From Trichinella spiralis (taxonomy: Eukaryota > Nematoda > Enoplea > Trichinellida > Trichinellidae), in assembly GCA_000181795.3 (NCBI GenBank), contig CM012954.1, forward strand, positions 17,146,843-17,210,842: DNA of 64,000 nt, written 5' to 3'. The position numbers and the translations under genes were made by a program. Positions within the stretch are counted from its first letter, which is position 1. Every line of letters begins with the position of its first letter. Below are positions 37,158 through 48,783 of this stretch, in pieces. The notes below the pieces were generated by a model that worked only from the letters and a program-made list of their open reading frames with translations, was not told the origin of the DNA and did not search any database.

Positions 37158-39949
37158 ATGCCTTTTCACAATGGTGAAGCTGACGAAATAACATGTGCGA
37201 TGGAATCATTATCGCTTCCAGTGATAAAGCCACGCGGCTGTCTCAAGTTATACAACAGTTTGACGAGAAAAAAAGAAATATTTATACCCAGGCACGGAAA
37301 TCAGGTAGCTTTTTTCTTTAAAATGTTTATAGTTTGTTAACATTCATAAAATTGTACATTTATGCAGGTAAACTGGTATATTTGTGGACCAACAGTATAT
37401 GACGCCGCTCATATGGGCCATGCGAGGTTGTACCTTATTGTTTCAAGTTTAAAGTGTTAATATTAAAAACATGTTTAATTAAGATCTTACATTTCGTTTG
37501 ACATATTACGACGTGTTCTTCAACATTACTTTGGCTACGATGTGTTATTCGTTATGAATGTTACCGATATTGATGATAAAATCATAGTTAGAGCTCGTCA
37601 ACGACATTTGTTTCAAAATTATCTGGACAGTGCACCGTCAGTTGAAAAGGTTTTTCAGTACAGTATTTTTATAGGCTGTACAGTATTTTTACTAAAAATA
37701 CTTGCAGATGATGCGAGATGTGAAATCTGCGTTGGAAATGTATAAGAAGAAATTCGAAACCGAACCAAATGTTGACAAGAAAGCTATGCTACTGGGTCAA
37801 GTAAGATTTGTTTAATAGCATTCTCAGTGCAGACGAGTTCATATGTATATAAATAAAAATAAGTAAGTAAAAATACATGTGAAGATTTTCATTATTTTTT
37901 CTTGTTATTTTATAAGTTGTGTATTTTAAAAGACAAAACTCTGTTTATAAATGTGTGATATGGAATTTGTATTTTTAACGTTCAATAATTTAGTTTTTCC
38001 GTAGATTTTTCGGTATATTATGAAAGAATTAAACGATGGAAATAAATGTTTAGTGAAATAGTGCATTTATTTGTTGATTAATAGTACACTGAACAAAATT
38101 CGAAAATTTGTCGAATTTTTATAGATCCAAAAAGTTGAAACTGTGGTTCAGCAAGCGAAAAACGATTCGGATAAGGAAGAATATTGCAAAAATTTGGCAA
38201 ATAATGCTTCAGAAGTTTTGTCTCAATGGTTGGATTCCAAGTTAGGCAACACTATAACCGATCATTCAATTTTTGACTCTTTGGCGCGTCATTTTGAGCA
38301 AGATTTCGATCTTGACATGGCTGCTTTGAATGTGTTGCCACCGGATGTAGTAACTAGAGTAAGCGAGTATATTCCTGAAGTGGTTGCTTTCGTGGATGGC
38401 CTAGTGAAGCGTGGTTTTGCTTACGAAGTGCAAGGCTCTGTATATTTTGACACTGTTACATTTGGACGAACCGATGGACACCGGTACGGTCGGCTTTTAC
38501 CTGAAGCGGTGCAAGATACTAGTCTGCTTGTTGAAGGTGAAGGCGAGTTAAGTTTGGGCGACGAGAATCAGGCTAGGCAAAAACGGTTTTCCGGTGATTT
38601 TGCCCTTTGGAAAGCGTCGAAGCCTGGCGAGCCGGCATGGCCATCACCATGGGGTCCTGGACGACCAGGCTGGCATATTGAATGTTCGGCTATGGCTAGC
38701 GCAATTTGCGGTGAACAGTTGGACGTGCATGCTGGTGGATTTGACTTGAAATTTCCGCATCACGACAATGAGCTTGCTCAATCTGAAGCGTACCATGGAC
38801 ATGCACCTTGGGTTCGTTATTTTTTACACGCCGGCACGTTGCGCATTCAAGGGCTCAAAATGAGCAAGAGTTTGAAAAATTTTGTCACAATCAAACAAGC
38901 CTTACAACAGTATACAAGCAGGCAGATCAGGTTGCTGTTTTTGATGCACAATTGGGCGGAACCGTTGGATTATAGTCCACAGACGATGGAAAAGGCGTTG
39001 CACTTTGAGCGAATTTGTCAACAGTTCTCCCGTACTGTGGCTCACTACCTTCGACGATATTTCAGTCGTGGCAAGGCTGGTTCTTATGCAAAATTAACCG
39101 CTGATGAATTGCGCCTACTCCAAGCATTACAAACGTGCAAACAAGCCGTCCATGACGCCTTGTGTGATTCAGTTGATACCAGGACTGCTTTGGAACATAT
39201 ACGAGAATTAATTGGGCATGTAAATGTCTATTTAGATTCTTCATCGGCTGTACCGAATTGTCTGTTATTGCGTAATTCGGCTATTTATGTGAATCATATG
39301 TTGAAATTATTTGGCGCAGCTGGAAGTGATGCGGATGAAATTGGTAGTCGTACAATTGATTATTCATGTGGTTATTATTTTCGTTTGATATTTAATTTTG
39401 TTATTTTTCATGTTAGGCTTTGGAGACAAAGGGGATGTGAACAGTGATTGTGCTAATGAATCGTTGTTGATGCCATGCTTGAACGCGTTGGCAGATTTTC
39501 GTGAAGTAGTACGAAGTGAGGCTAAAATTCACGGCGTGCAAGCGTTGTTGAAAGAATGTGATCGTATTCGGGATGAAATTTTGCCAAACATGGGCGTTTT
39601 GTTGGAAGACCGTAAAGGGCATACTGTAGTGAAGCTGGTGGATCCGGAGACGTTGGCTCGTGAACGAGAGCAAAAGGTAAGATTGGAGAAAGAACGTCTT
39701 GCAGAAAAGGAGAAAAAAGAAGCCCAGTCAGCGGCTAAGAAAGCTGAAAAAGAACGTCTGCAACGTATGCCAGCGAGTGAATTGTTCCGTCGGCAAGTGG
39801 ACAAATATTCTGAATTCGACGAACGTGGCATTCCAACTCACGGTGCTGATGGAGAATTGTTGAGTAAGAAGGCAAGAAAAAAGCTTGAAAAAGCTTATGA
39901 GCAGCAGGAAAAATTGTACCAGGATTACATTTCAAAAAATGCTTGTTAA
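37158..39949 (+). CDS. CARS1: Cysteinyl-tRNA synthetase, cytosolic
   Basis: This enzyme attaches cysteine to tRNA-Cys. Exons 37158-37304, 37368-37426, 37484-37649, 37708-37800, 38125-39343 and 39417-39949 join in frame to 738 residues (human cytosolic CARS is about 748). The class I HIGH-type motif is HMGH at about residues 64-67 in [15 protein letters not shown]. The eukaryotic insertion follows [10 protein letters not shown]. Zinc-site surroundings include GWHIECSAM and [13 protein letters not shown]. The KMSKS motif is at about 400-404 ([10 protein letters not shown]). The C-terminal region is a charged Lys/Glu coiled coil followed by [11 protein letters not shown] and the eukaryote-specific C-terminal tail. 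I end exon 5 at GTAGTC (39344), because the apparent read-through adds hydrophobic residues absent from the family. The gene lies 191 bases upstream of the ZNF593 homologue on the same strand. Confidence 0.95.
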
Positions 39950-40120
39950 TCAGCAATCAGAAGATTAATTTTCACGTCCACTTTTCTCCCTTTTTATGTT
40001 GTTTGTTCCCTGCAATAAAGCTTTCCTATTGTCGTTAATATCTGCTCTTTTTGTTTGTTCACTGCTTTTCTTGTTCATTTGATATCTTTTTCCAATTTAT
40101 TTTTTTTTCAAAAAATTTCA

Positions 40121-40140
40121 TTATTTTTTTGCTTCTTGAG
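40121..40140 (+). promoter_or_regulatory. Splice-acceptor-like tract directly before the ZNF593 start codon
   Basis: A pyrimidine-rich tract ending in AG (TTTTTTTGCTTCTTGAG) abuts the ATG at 40141. It could be a spliced-leader acceptor for a downstream gene of a CARS-ZNF593 pair, or the acceptor of a 5' UTR intron. No transcript evidence is available here. Confidence 0.4.
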
Positions 40141-40561
40141 ATGACAAAAAAACAGAAGACTCGTAAACGAAAGTTTAAAGATATGGATCAAATTCATGAC
40201 GAGTTTGAAAAGAATAAGAAAGAAGTTAAACGGATCACTCCAGATCCCGATTTGCCAGGTGAAGGTCAATATCCGTGCATCGGTTGTGAGTAAGTGTTGC
40301 TTATTATAATTTTATTATTTTTTTAATTTCAATAATTTTTTCTTATTCAAGCCGACATTTTATTTCTGAATCTGTACTGCTGGAACATTGTCGGTCCAAA
40401 GCGCACAAGCGAAGGTACATTATTTGTACTGTAATAATCGAAATTTTGCAACATGCAATTACTTTAGAATGAAAGAATTGAAATCTACCACAAAATATAC
40501 ACAAAAAGAGGCAGAAGCTGCTGGTGGACTTGGCACTTATACCGCGTTGAACAAGAAATGA
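40141..40561 (+). CDS. ZNF593: ZNF593/Bud20 family C2H2 zinc-finger protein
   Basis: In yeast (Bud20) this is a shuttling pre-60S ribosome export factor. Three exons, 40141-40289, 40352-40414 and 40468-40561, give 101 residues (human ZNF593 is about 134; the tail is shorter here). Landmarks in order are a Lys/Arg-rich N-terminus, DMDQIHDEF, DPDLPGEGQYPC, a single zinc finger (CIGCDRHFISESVLLEHCRSKAH with Cys-X2-Cys and spaced His), then KELKSTTKYTQKEAEAAGG before GTYT. The match covers the full family architecture, so the call is secure despite the small size. It closely follows CARS. Confidence 0.93.
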
Positions 40562-40584
40562 AGAAGTCATACTCTTTTTTGTAA

Positions 40585-40590
40585 AATAAA
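40585..40590 (+). terminator. AATAAA polyadenylation signal
   Basis: AATAAA lies 24 bases after the ZNF593 homologue stop codon, the expected position for a compact nematode 3' UTR. Confidence 0.55.
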
Positions 40591-41488
40591 TTTATCTTTT
40601 TTTACTTTTGTTGCAATACAATAACTGAAAAGTTATGAATCATTACAGTTATTGTTAGCGAAGCTTTTAAAATAGGAATTCATAACCAGTATAGCTATAT
40701 TAAATTGAAGAAAAATAATGATAATAACAGTTTTGAAACAAAACTTATTGGCTAACTCGTGATGTCAGATACGGTTCTACGACTGCCACACGTGATATTA
40801 CTCTGTTGTCTAGTTTGTTGTATTTAGTGATATGAATTTATAGGTGGTATGGGTGTTTCGTTTGCATGCAGGTGTAAACTGTTTCTAAATATCGTTGAAA
40901 TGTTCTGTTGTATTGCTGCTTGTTTGTATTGTTTGTTGCATGATTTAAGGAAATTATGTGAATAGCGACACCATCTATTCTGATGGAGATAAATGCAGAC
41001 GCATAGAAAGGAAGTTGCTAGATCAGCAGACTGATTAATCCAGCAGTAGTAATTCGGTTCAGTTTAAACGACACTTTTAATATAGAATCCCAGTTGCTTG
41101 AATTTGTGTGAAGTTGTCAATTACAGTATCATACATCAAAAACGAACTTGCCCCATCTAAGCGAACAACGAAAAAAGTGGAGAATTATTTGATCAGTGGA
41201 AACTGATTATTATTAAAATTACGATAAATGACTTTAAAGATTTAATTCAACAATGTAATTTAACGCAGAACAATAGTGGAATATTTGAACAATGTGTAAT
41301 ATGCTTTTGTAAGAATATGCGTTACCGAATTTATAATTGTACTTAGTTGTATTTTATTTTAGTTGGCCTACTGTATTTATTGAAATACGTTCGGTTGTTC
41401 TTATGATATAAACTGCTCTATTAAGTTGGTCTTTTTATGTCAAACTAAATGTACAGTTTTATGCATCTAATGATAAGAGAAAATTAAT
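40591..41488. other. Intergenic region upstream of V-ATPase C
   Basis: I see no coding exon or structured RNA in these 0.9 kb. It presumably holds the V-ATPase C promoter and 5' UTR. Confidence 0.55.
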
Positions 41489-43830
41489 ATGATAACCGAA
41501 TATTGGTTAATTTCGGCTCCAGGTGAAAAGACATGCCAAGAAACGTGGGATCGACTGAATGCATCCACCCAAGAATTGTCATCGAATTTTAAATTTTCAA
41601 TTCCAGATCTAAAGGTATTAATCAGTAGCTTTTCAAAGTCATAATCACGCGTATGCGTTATTTGATTGTATGTTTGTGAATTGTTTTACTGTTCTTTTTA
41701 TAGGTTGGTACGCTAGATCAACTCGTCGGTTTATCAGATGATTTAATTAAGTTGGATGCATATACGGAAAGGTAATATTGTATATATCTATATGTTTTTT
41801 CATACTAACTATTTTCTTATGTACATATATGTATGTATGAATAACTTAGCATGAAATAATACAGGAATGATTTCTGTTTTGTTTACAAGTAAATTAATGC
41901 TATAGCAAGCTGTGTTGCTTGTTCTGTTTGTAATACGGGAATGCATTGTGTTCTACATTTATTATTTTCAGGTTTCCTCTATAATCAGGTTTAGTTAGTT
42001 GTCCTTTGTTTGATTTTCAGTCAGCTTGTTTCTCAGTACGCAGCATCCGGTGATGATATTAATATTCGCATTTTAGCATTACAAAAAAATTGGTCAACTA
42101 CTTTGCGGAAATTTTGGAAGATCAACGAGATAAGTTGTATGAAAATTTGCAAGTGCAAGGCAGTATGATTTTACGTGCTTTTTATACTTTCGAAGCTGTT
42201 TTGCATTATTTTTTAAAACTTATTTTAGAAGACATTTCACATTATGTTACGAAATTTCAATGGGATACAGCGAAATATCCGGTGAAACAAGCTTTGCGCA
42301 ATATTACAGAAATTATAAGCAAGGTATTGCTGCAATGATAATTTTATTCAATTGAATGAAATGTGATTTATATTTTGCTTGCGTAGCAAGTAACACAAAT
42401 CGATAGCGATTTAAAAGCAAAAGCAGCCGCATACAATCATTTGAAGAACACATTATCTGCGTTGGAGCGTAAAGCCACGTAAATTGATTATTATTGTTGT
42501 ATATAATTTGCATTTATTATTTTTTTTTCAATTTTTAGCGGTAGTTTATTGACAAAAGATTTGGCTGATATTGTAAAAAAGGAAGATTTCATTGTCGATT
42601 CGGAATATTTGACTACTGTGTTAGTGGTTGTCCAGCGGTGAGTGATCGATTTTCGATGTTTGTTCATATGCTTTGGAATATTGTTCAAGTATTATTTATC
42701 AGAATTTTACTTGCTTTATTTCGCTAATTATGATTTAAATTTTTGTTTATTGTGTGTTTTTTTGATATTGGAAAGTAAAGCAGTTAAGAGGAGTCACTTT
42801 TTCCATTTGTTTATTAATAAATGTTTATCATTATGATTTGATTTGAATTTGATCTGACTTCGGAAGAAGCAGATCTTAATCAATACGATGTGACATTGGA
42901 TGAAATCATAGAAAAGAAAGAAATGCACGCAGTGAAATGCAATTCATAAAATGCATGTACGTTGATTTTATTTAGTTCATTGTACAAAGAATGGGAAGCG
43001 AAGTACGAAGGATTGACCATGATGGTCGTCCCTCGGTCATCAAAGTGAGTAGTGGAAAAAATGCCACTTGTAAAAATTGCATACGATGATGCTTTTCATA
43101 TAATTTCAGATTATTATTTGAAGATAATGAAAACGGTCTGTTTGCGGTGACTTTGTTCAAAAAAGTTTTGGATGAATTTCGCAACCGTGCCAGGGAAAAC
43201 AAGTGAGCTTCGTCTTCGTATGCGCAATAATTTATGCAAATTTTATCATATTTTTTTGATGGTATTGTGCAGATTTTTTGTTCGAGATTTTGTCTACGAT
43301 GAAAACGCCCTAGCACAAGGGAAAAATGAGAGGAACAGACTCGCGGCAGAGAAAAACAAGCAGTTTGGACCGTTGGTTCGTTGGCTTAAGATCAACTTCA
43401 GCGAACTGTTTTCCGCGTGGATTCATGTGAAAGCACTGCGAGTGTTTGTCGAATCTGTGCTGAGGTTTGCAATAACTTTTTTATTAGAAATATTAATATT
43501 ATTAAAAATAATATACGTCATCTCATCAGGTATGGCTTACCGGTGAATTTTCAAGCGGTGCTGTTGCAGCCGAATAAACGAACATTCACCAAACGATTAC
43601 GCGATGTTCTCAGTCAGCTCTATGCTCATTTGGATGTGGGAAATTTGGGTGCTGGAAACTTTGAAGTAAGTTTCTAATGTGCAGCAAATGTTCTACTTTT
43701 TATAAACAATTTGCAGATGAGCGAAGATGTGTCTGGATTGCTCAGCTTTGGTCAACAAGATTATTATCCTTATGTATTTTTCAAAATTAACATTGATTTA
43801 ACTGAGACGTCGTCGTCGAAGGCGCGTTAA
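41489..43830 (+). CDS. ATP6V1C: V-type proton ATPase subunit C
   Basis: This subunit links the V1 sector to the stator and controls reversible assembly of the vacuolar proton pump. Eleven exons join in frame: 41489-41614, 41704-41771, 42077-42162, 42229-42323, 42387-42478, 42539-42637, 42976-43044, 43110-43202, 43273-43464, 43530-43665 and 43717-43830, encoding 389 residues (human ATP6V1C1 is 382). Landmarks are [17 protein letters not shown] at the N-terminus, [45 protein letters not shown], and the highly conserved [34 protein letters not shown] and [14 protein letters not shown], ending in [10 protein letters not shown]. Exon 3 uses the acceptor at 42076, not an earlier TTTTCAG, since only this gives [16 protein letters not shown] in frame. 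Intron 42163-42228 is 66 bases, stop-free and a multiple of three. The stop at 43830 is followed by a convergent DYRK gene. Confidence 0.95.
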
Positions 43831-44669
43831 ATATTCTTTGTGTCGAATGCAATAATGTTAGGTAATCAAAAGTTGAAAATTTTTATTGAAATTTCAATTT
43901 CTGCCCCATTCATTCGTTATTCAAATTTACTTGCATCTATTTCCAGTTTTAATTTTTTTGTTTTCCAATCCAGAATCTGTGATAATCACGATTACATGTG
44001 ATGAGTGATTTATTTATTCGAATTATGCGCAATATACCATGCTTTCATTTTGTAGCTTTCTTTCAGTTTTGTAATTGACCGACAAATTTTTATAACTTGG
44101 TTTTTCATCATTTTTTATCCATCCATTATGATGTGATTTATTTTGAAAAGAAAAGAAAATTTTAACAGAAAATCAATTTTTAATTATTTCGAACAGAGAG
44201 TATCCGGTATATTTCAGAGAAGATCCCGTTTGATAAACGTAACATTTTGGGCTGATTTTGAAAAAGAAAAAAAAACTTCACAGATGATGCAAACATGTTT
44301 CAACTAAAAACAATAACACTGGCAAAAATACATTGGCAGAATTGAAGAATCATTTTTGATATTATGGTAAAAGTATAATGTTCGAAGTATGCAAATATAT
44401 ATATATAATACGAATGCAAAATAAATATGAACGAACGCACTTTTTTCTTGCACAATAAATAAGGATAAAATAACAACAATAACCAATTTCAACAGGTACA
44501 CAATACCAACAGTGAGAAAGAAGAATTGGAGAATAACGACTAACGTTAACAATAAAATAAATAATTAATTAATAGGTAGCGGCGCCATAAAATAATAAAG
44601 TTGGCTATTAATAAAATAAGTGACAATAAAATATCGCCATGGACAGACAAATAAAAATTATTTTTTCTT
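43831..44669. other. Intergenic region between convergent V-ATPase C and DYRK genes
   Basis: Both flanking genes end here, so this holds two 3' UTRs. It is AT-rich, with several AATAAA or TTTATT motifs on each strand, and I see no further gene. Confidence 0.55.
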
Positions 44670-46824
44670 TTATAAAAATGGCAATTTCAAACGGCCTGAT
44701 GCCGGACCGGCGGCACTTTCCGCTAAAATGTTGCCAATTCCATTTTCTCGGAAAGTGATTGAATTGTTATTTTTGGCAATACCATTTGCGCATCTCTGCT
44801 GACCACTGGGTATGGGTAATAAAATATCTGCATTCTCTTGACCATTATTATTATTATTACGTCGACGATCGGTGGACTTTGTCACATTACTTTGATCTGT
44901 TGATGGTTTTGGATCCGAAGGTTCCACTATTGCTTTGCGTTGTTGCGGTGATGAGCTTTGTTTGGTTCGAATCCACGAATGCTTCAAAGCTGCCTTGGGC
45001 GTCATCCGCTCCTCAGGATCCAAGGCCAGGCACTTACTCACAAAATCAATAAAATCTCCATTGTCACAACGTTTCAGAACGTCGCGCAACGATCGACTAC
45101 CCGGAGGACCTCGCTCTTTACTTTTGTGAGAACAATTCATATTTCGACAATATTTCGGTAAGCCTATAAATAATAATAATAATAATAATAATACAAACAA
45201 AAATGAACTCATCATCAGAATAATCAATCTTTTTGGAATAATTCAAATGCTGATTTCACTCTGATTCAGTACAATTAAATATACAGTAACAACAGTAACA
45301 GTATAAACAGACAACTGAAAAATACATTGAACGCTTAAAATAAACTGTCGAAATAGCTGCAACATTTTTCAAATCATCAAACAGAGTTCACCAAAAACAT
45401 TAATATCAACAGTAACATGCCATTCTGCAAATAATAATATTATGATGAAATCATAAATTGATTTCGCTAAACGCGTTATTCCACAAAAACTTTTTTAAAA
45501 TTAAAACATTAAATAAAAAATATGCGTAAATTGTAAAAAAAATTTATGGCCATTGTTGCTTACCATCTGGATCAAAAAATATGGAACCACGTCTTCCGTT
45601 GATTAATTTAGGTGGAGGCACTCCGAGCATTTCAATAATCAATGCCATTTGATCTGTCTCGTCCACACCCGGGAAAAGTGGATTTCCAGTAAAGAGTTCA
45701 ACCAAAATACAACCAAACGACCACATATCAATCGGTGTACTATAAATGCAGCCCAAAATCACTTCCGGAGCACGGTAGAATCTGGACTGAATGTACGAAT
45801 AAAGTCGGCTTCCTTTAACACAACTACTGCCAAAATCGATTACTCGGACTCCAGTGCGATCGCTCTGCCGTAATACTATATTTTCAGGCTTTAGATCGCA
45901 ATGAATAATTCCATAGCGTTTCAAAAAATCCAAACATTGAAGAATGTCAAATGCAAAACGTCGAACAACTTTCAAATTGATTCCTCTGTATTTGCTCAAT
46001 CGAAGCACATCATACAAGGAAATACTGAGCAATTCAAAAGTGATGCATTTGTGATTTCGAAATGTAAAATGGTCGATCATGCGAACCGTGTTCGATTTAT
46101 TTTCTTCATCCATACGGCAAAGAAGGCTTAATATATTTACTTCGGAGCAAACTTGACGATGAAATGGCTGTTGGTTGCGGATGATTTTCAAAGCTACAAA
46201 CGTACGCTTCCGATGATCGAAAGCTTTGATCACCTGACCAAAACTGCCTCTTCCCAGAAGACGAATCACTTCGTATCTGTAAGCAATGTGATCCGCTTTC
46301 ACAATGCGATAAAAGCCGTTCGCATCATCGTTGCCATAGTTGTTCAAAGAATCCAGCGTTGAACACTTTTGCGCATCTTCACCGACATAATAAATCTTTT
46401 TATACTTGACAATTTCTCGCTCTTCGTATGGAACAAGGCTATTCTGGCAGAATTTCAAAGCTTGCTGAGGCGTTATAAAATGCGCCGACGGTGGCCGATC
46501 TTCACCTGGTCTCGGTTCCTGCTTCCTGATGTATTGTTCATACATTTTAGGATTCTGTTCGTACATTTTTCTTATCGAAATATTCGCCATTCCTACCGGG
46601 CATGAATTCAAACAATGAGGAAGTTCCACAGCATCGCTAGCTACAGCTGATAGGGACAGATCGTCAGCAGTTTCGCTAGCATCAGTCAAACTGAGATTTT
46701 TCATCGACAACGCTTCACCATGGCCATTGCAAAATGTCAACGGAGGAAACAGACAGGCTTTGGCAGTACCGTGCGCTTTGGTAGGGTTGCAACTGCCATC
46801 GAAAGCGAGCTGCGAATTTTCCAT
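44670..46824 (-). CDS. DYRK2: Class II DYRK protein kinase (DYRK2/3/4-like)
   Basis: This dual-specificity kinase autophosphorylates an activation-loop Tyr and then targets Ser/Thr. Two exons on the minus strand, 46824-45564 and 45163-44670, give 584 residues. The N-terminal NAPA-like region (about residues 115-180, ITPQQALKFCQNSLVPYE and YYVGEDAQK) identifies the DYRK2/3/4 class, not DYRK1 or HIPK. The kinase domain begins YRYEVIRLLGRGSFGQV (about 184-199). The catalytic Lys is near 213 (VALK), followed by HCDLKPEN (308-315), DFGSS (330-334), activation-loop YSY (342-344), RFYRAPEVILG and CILVELFTGNPLFPG. The second exon has RGPPGSRSL, the RMTPKAALKHSWIR end of the domain, and a Ser/Asn-rich tail with a short poly-Asn run. 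A potential SL or 5' UTR acceptor GTGTCTAG is 14 bases upstream of the start codon. The exact subfamily is inferred from the flanking motifs. Confidence 0.93.
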
Positions 46825-47484
46825 GATTCACCGATCGACTAGACACTACGCATCATCCCACGCCTGGCGTCTTTTTACTTATTGTCAATCATTGATTAGC
46901 CAAGATAACGCCGTTCATTGAACGTCCAACAATACCAATTTGGTGGCAGTTAAAAAGCACCTTCCATTCGTGACCATGTCCCACCGTAGGGCAAGCCAAA
47001 CTCACCTGGGTAAATAAAGGCGGTCGACCTTGATAAAAGATTTTGCCATACTGTAGTTTGTGATCAACAAGTGCAATTTTTATTTTTCATTGATTGCTTC
47101 AACTAGATAAGCAGTTTAGAAGAAAGAATGTATTTTCCCATAAACCCAATATTTCAATAATTAAAATATGAAAATGTAAATTTATAAATTCAAAAATTTC
47201 AATTTAGTATAATTTTAGTGGCCAGTGCTAACATATTCTTTCATACTTTTCTTCTACTTGCTAGCATAACTATGGAAACAAGAGAAAACAACGAATCATT
47301 TGAAAAGCAAAATTTAAATTTTCCGAAATCTCTTTTTATTACTGAATTTTCTCTGTTATTTTTAGATAATAAGGTGTCGACATACGATTCCGTATTAAAT
47401 ATAGCATTCTTTCTGCAAAATTGATTTATTTCATTTAAGAAAAAATGAGAAAAATACCTAAATTTTCGTACAAGCGTATTTTGA
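46825..47484. other. Intergenic region upstream of DYRK
   Basis: I see no supportable coding exon. The 3' UTR of the DMAC2L-like gene should be at its right end, and the DYRK promoter at its left. Confidence 0.5.
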
Positions 47485-48310
47485 TTAACGTACTTCATTA
47501 GAATGTAACCATCTTTCTAATGGATAAGTTATTTTGCATGTTTTTTCAAATTTCGTCTTTAAACTATCAATAACAATGATTCGTTCACCAGGCATAACCA
47601 TTGGAAGATCTCTGATCACAATTTCTCTCAGTTTAGTCATATTTTGAAGATAAAGAAGTCCAGCTCCAGAAATGCAACCACAATCCACAATTTCAATTGC
47701 TTTCAAGCAATCTTTCAAATGGAAAGCAACTTTATATAAACTATCATCGTTGATCCAACTGCAATAGGACAATCGCAAGGTCTTTATTGTGTTTACTCCT
47801 TCTGAAATAATTCATTTCAACCATAAAAACAAATCGTTTATGATGTTGTTATTTTGATCACAAACGATAATATTCTTCACATACAAATAACTTACGAAAA
47901 TGGTCAAGTCCTGGTGTGGATATACAGGAATCGCTGCAATCAACTTCTTCAATTTCAAATGGTTCCAATAATTGCAATAATTGACGCTTCGATGATACAA
48001 ATTCTGAACTTCCACTGACCCTGTGATCAATTTATTATAAAAATCTATTAAACTTTATCTTTTTACCGAAAAATGGCAGCACATCGAATAAGCCATTCCG
48101 CACAACAACGCTGACAACCTAATTGTTTCACACGATTTTTGTTATATCTAAAAAAGTAAACAGAATTGTAGAACCACTGTTATCAAAGATCAAACCAACG
48201 TCATTTCACCTGTTGTAATAATTGTCAATAAATTTATTAAATAAAATAGTATAGGTTCTATTTGTGATATGAAAAACTTTTATTTTCAAAGGAATAAAAC
48301 GAAAAATCAT
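47485..48310 (-). CDS. DMAC2L: DMAC2L/ATP5S-like mitochondrial leucine-rich protein (factor B)
   Basis: Vertebrate DMAC2L (ATP synthase subunit s, coupling factor B) is a mitochondrial inner-membrane-associated leucine-rich protein. Four exons on the minus strand, 48310-48210, 48147-48067, 48020-47896 and 47801-47485, join in frame to 207 residues (human about 215). The first exon is hydrophobic and basic (MIFRFIPLKIKVFHITNRT), compatible with a mitochondrial presequence. Family landmarks follow: CAEWLIRCAA, IEEVDCSDSCISTPGLDHF, LRLSYCSWINDDSLYKV, AIEIVDCGCISGAGLLYL and KLREIVIRDLP. The C-terminus carries an extra ERWLHSNEVR-type tail. Most exons are short and AT-rich, so the first start codon is the least certain part. 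The gene is head-to-head with RabGGTase alpha, 473 bases apart. Confidence 0.85.
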
Positions 48311-48783
48311 TCAAATAAACAAATATAATGCTAACAATAATCGGCAATAATTAATCATTCAATTGTACTGTAAAAAGTGAAAATAAAGGTAATATGATTG
48401 GAATATTTTATTAACTATTTTGAAGGAACATTATAATTAAAATTAAAGAAAAAGATCTTTATTTTTTAAAAGAGGGTAGGATAAAAATTATTTATTATAT
48501 ATATATATATATATATATATACATGATTATCTTTTTCTGTAAATACGCAGCTAGTAGTTGTAAATGTTGACAAGTTTTGTATGATTTAATTGTTTAATGC
48601 TAAAGTTCTTATATATATATATATATTTGTAGAATATTTTAGCACTTTATCAAAATTTATTCAATGAATGGACGCTCATAATGTTGTAAATATTGAGTGT
48701 CTTCTTTATTAGCAGTTGATGACGGGAAGAGTATTGTCATTTTTATAGTGAAGATAATTTTCAGTCACTCTTATTGCTGAATT
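48311..48783. other. Shared upstream region between DMAC2L-like and RabGGTase alpha genes
   Basis: This 473-base interval lies between two divergent genes and probably holds both promoters. It contains a TA microsatellite (48494-48521) and a shorter TATATA run near 48611-48627. A TTTTCAG at 48758-48764, 19 bases 5' of the RabGGTase start codon, is a candidate 3' splice or trans-splice site. Confidence 0.6.
48494..48521. repeat. TA dinucleotide microsatellite
   Basis: About fourteen uninterrupted TA units lie in the interval between two divergent genes. Confidence 0.85.

Noticed and set aside
39344-39447. Read-through of the CARS exon 5 frame to a stop at 39447
   Set aside because: It adds a hydrophobic tail foreign to cysteinyl-tRNA synthetases. 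Splicing 39343 to 39417 keeps phase and leads into the conserved C-terminal region.
42000-42076. Using the earlier TTTTCAG acceptor near 42020 for V-ATPase C exon 3
   Set aside because: It gives a frame that loses the conserved subunit C sequence. The acceptor ending at 42076 restores it in phase.
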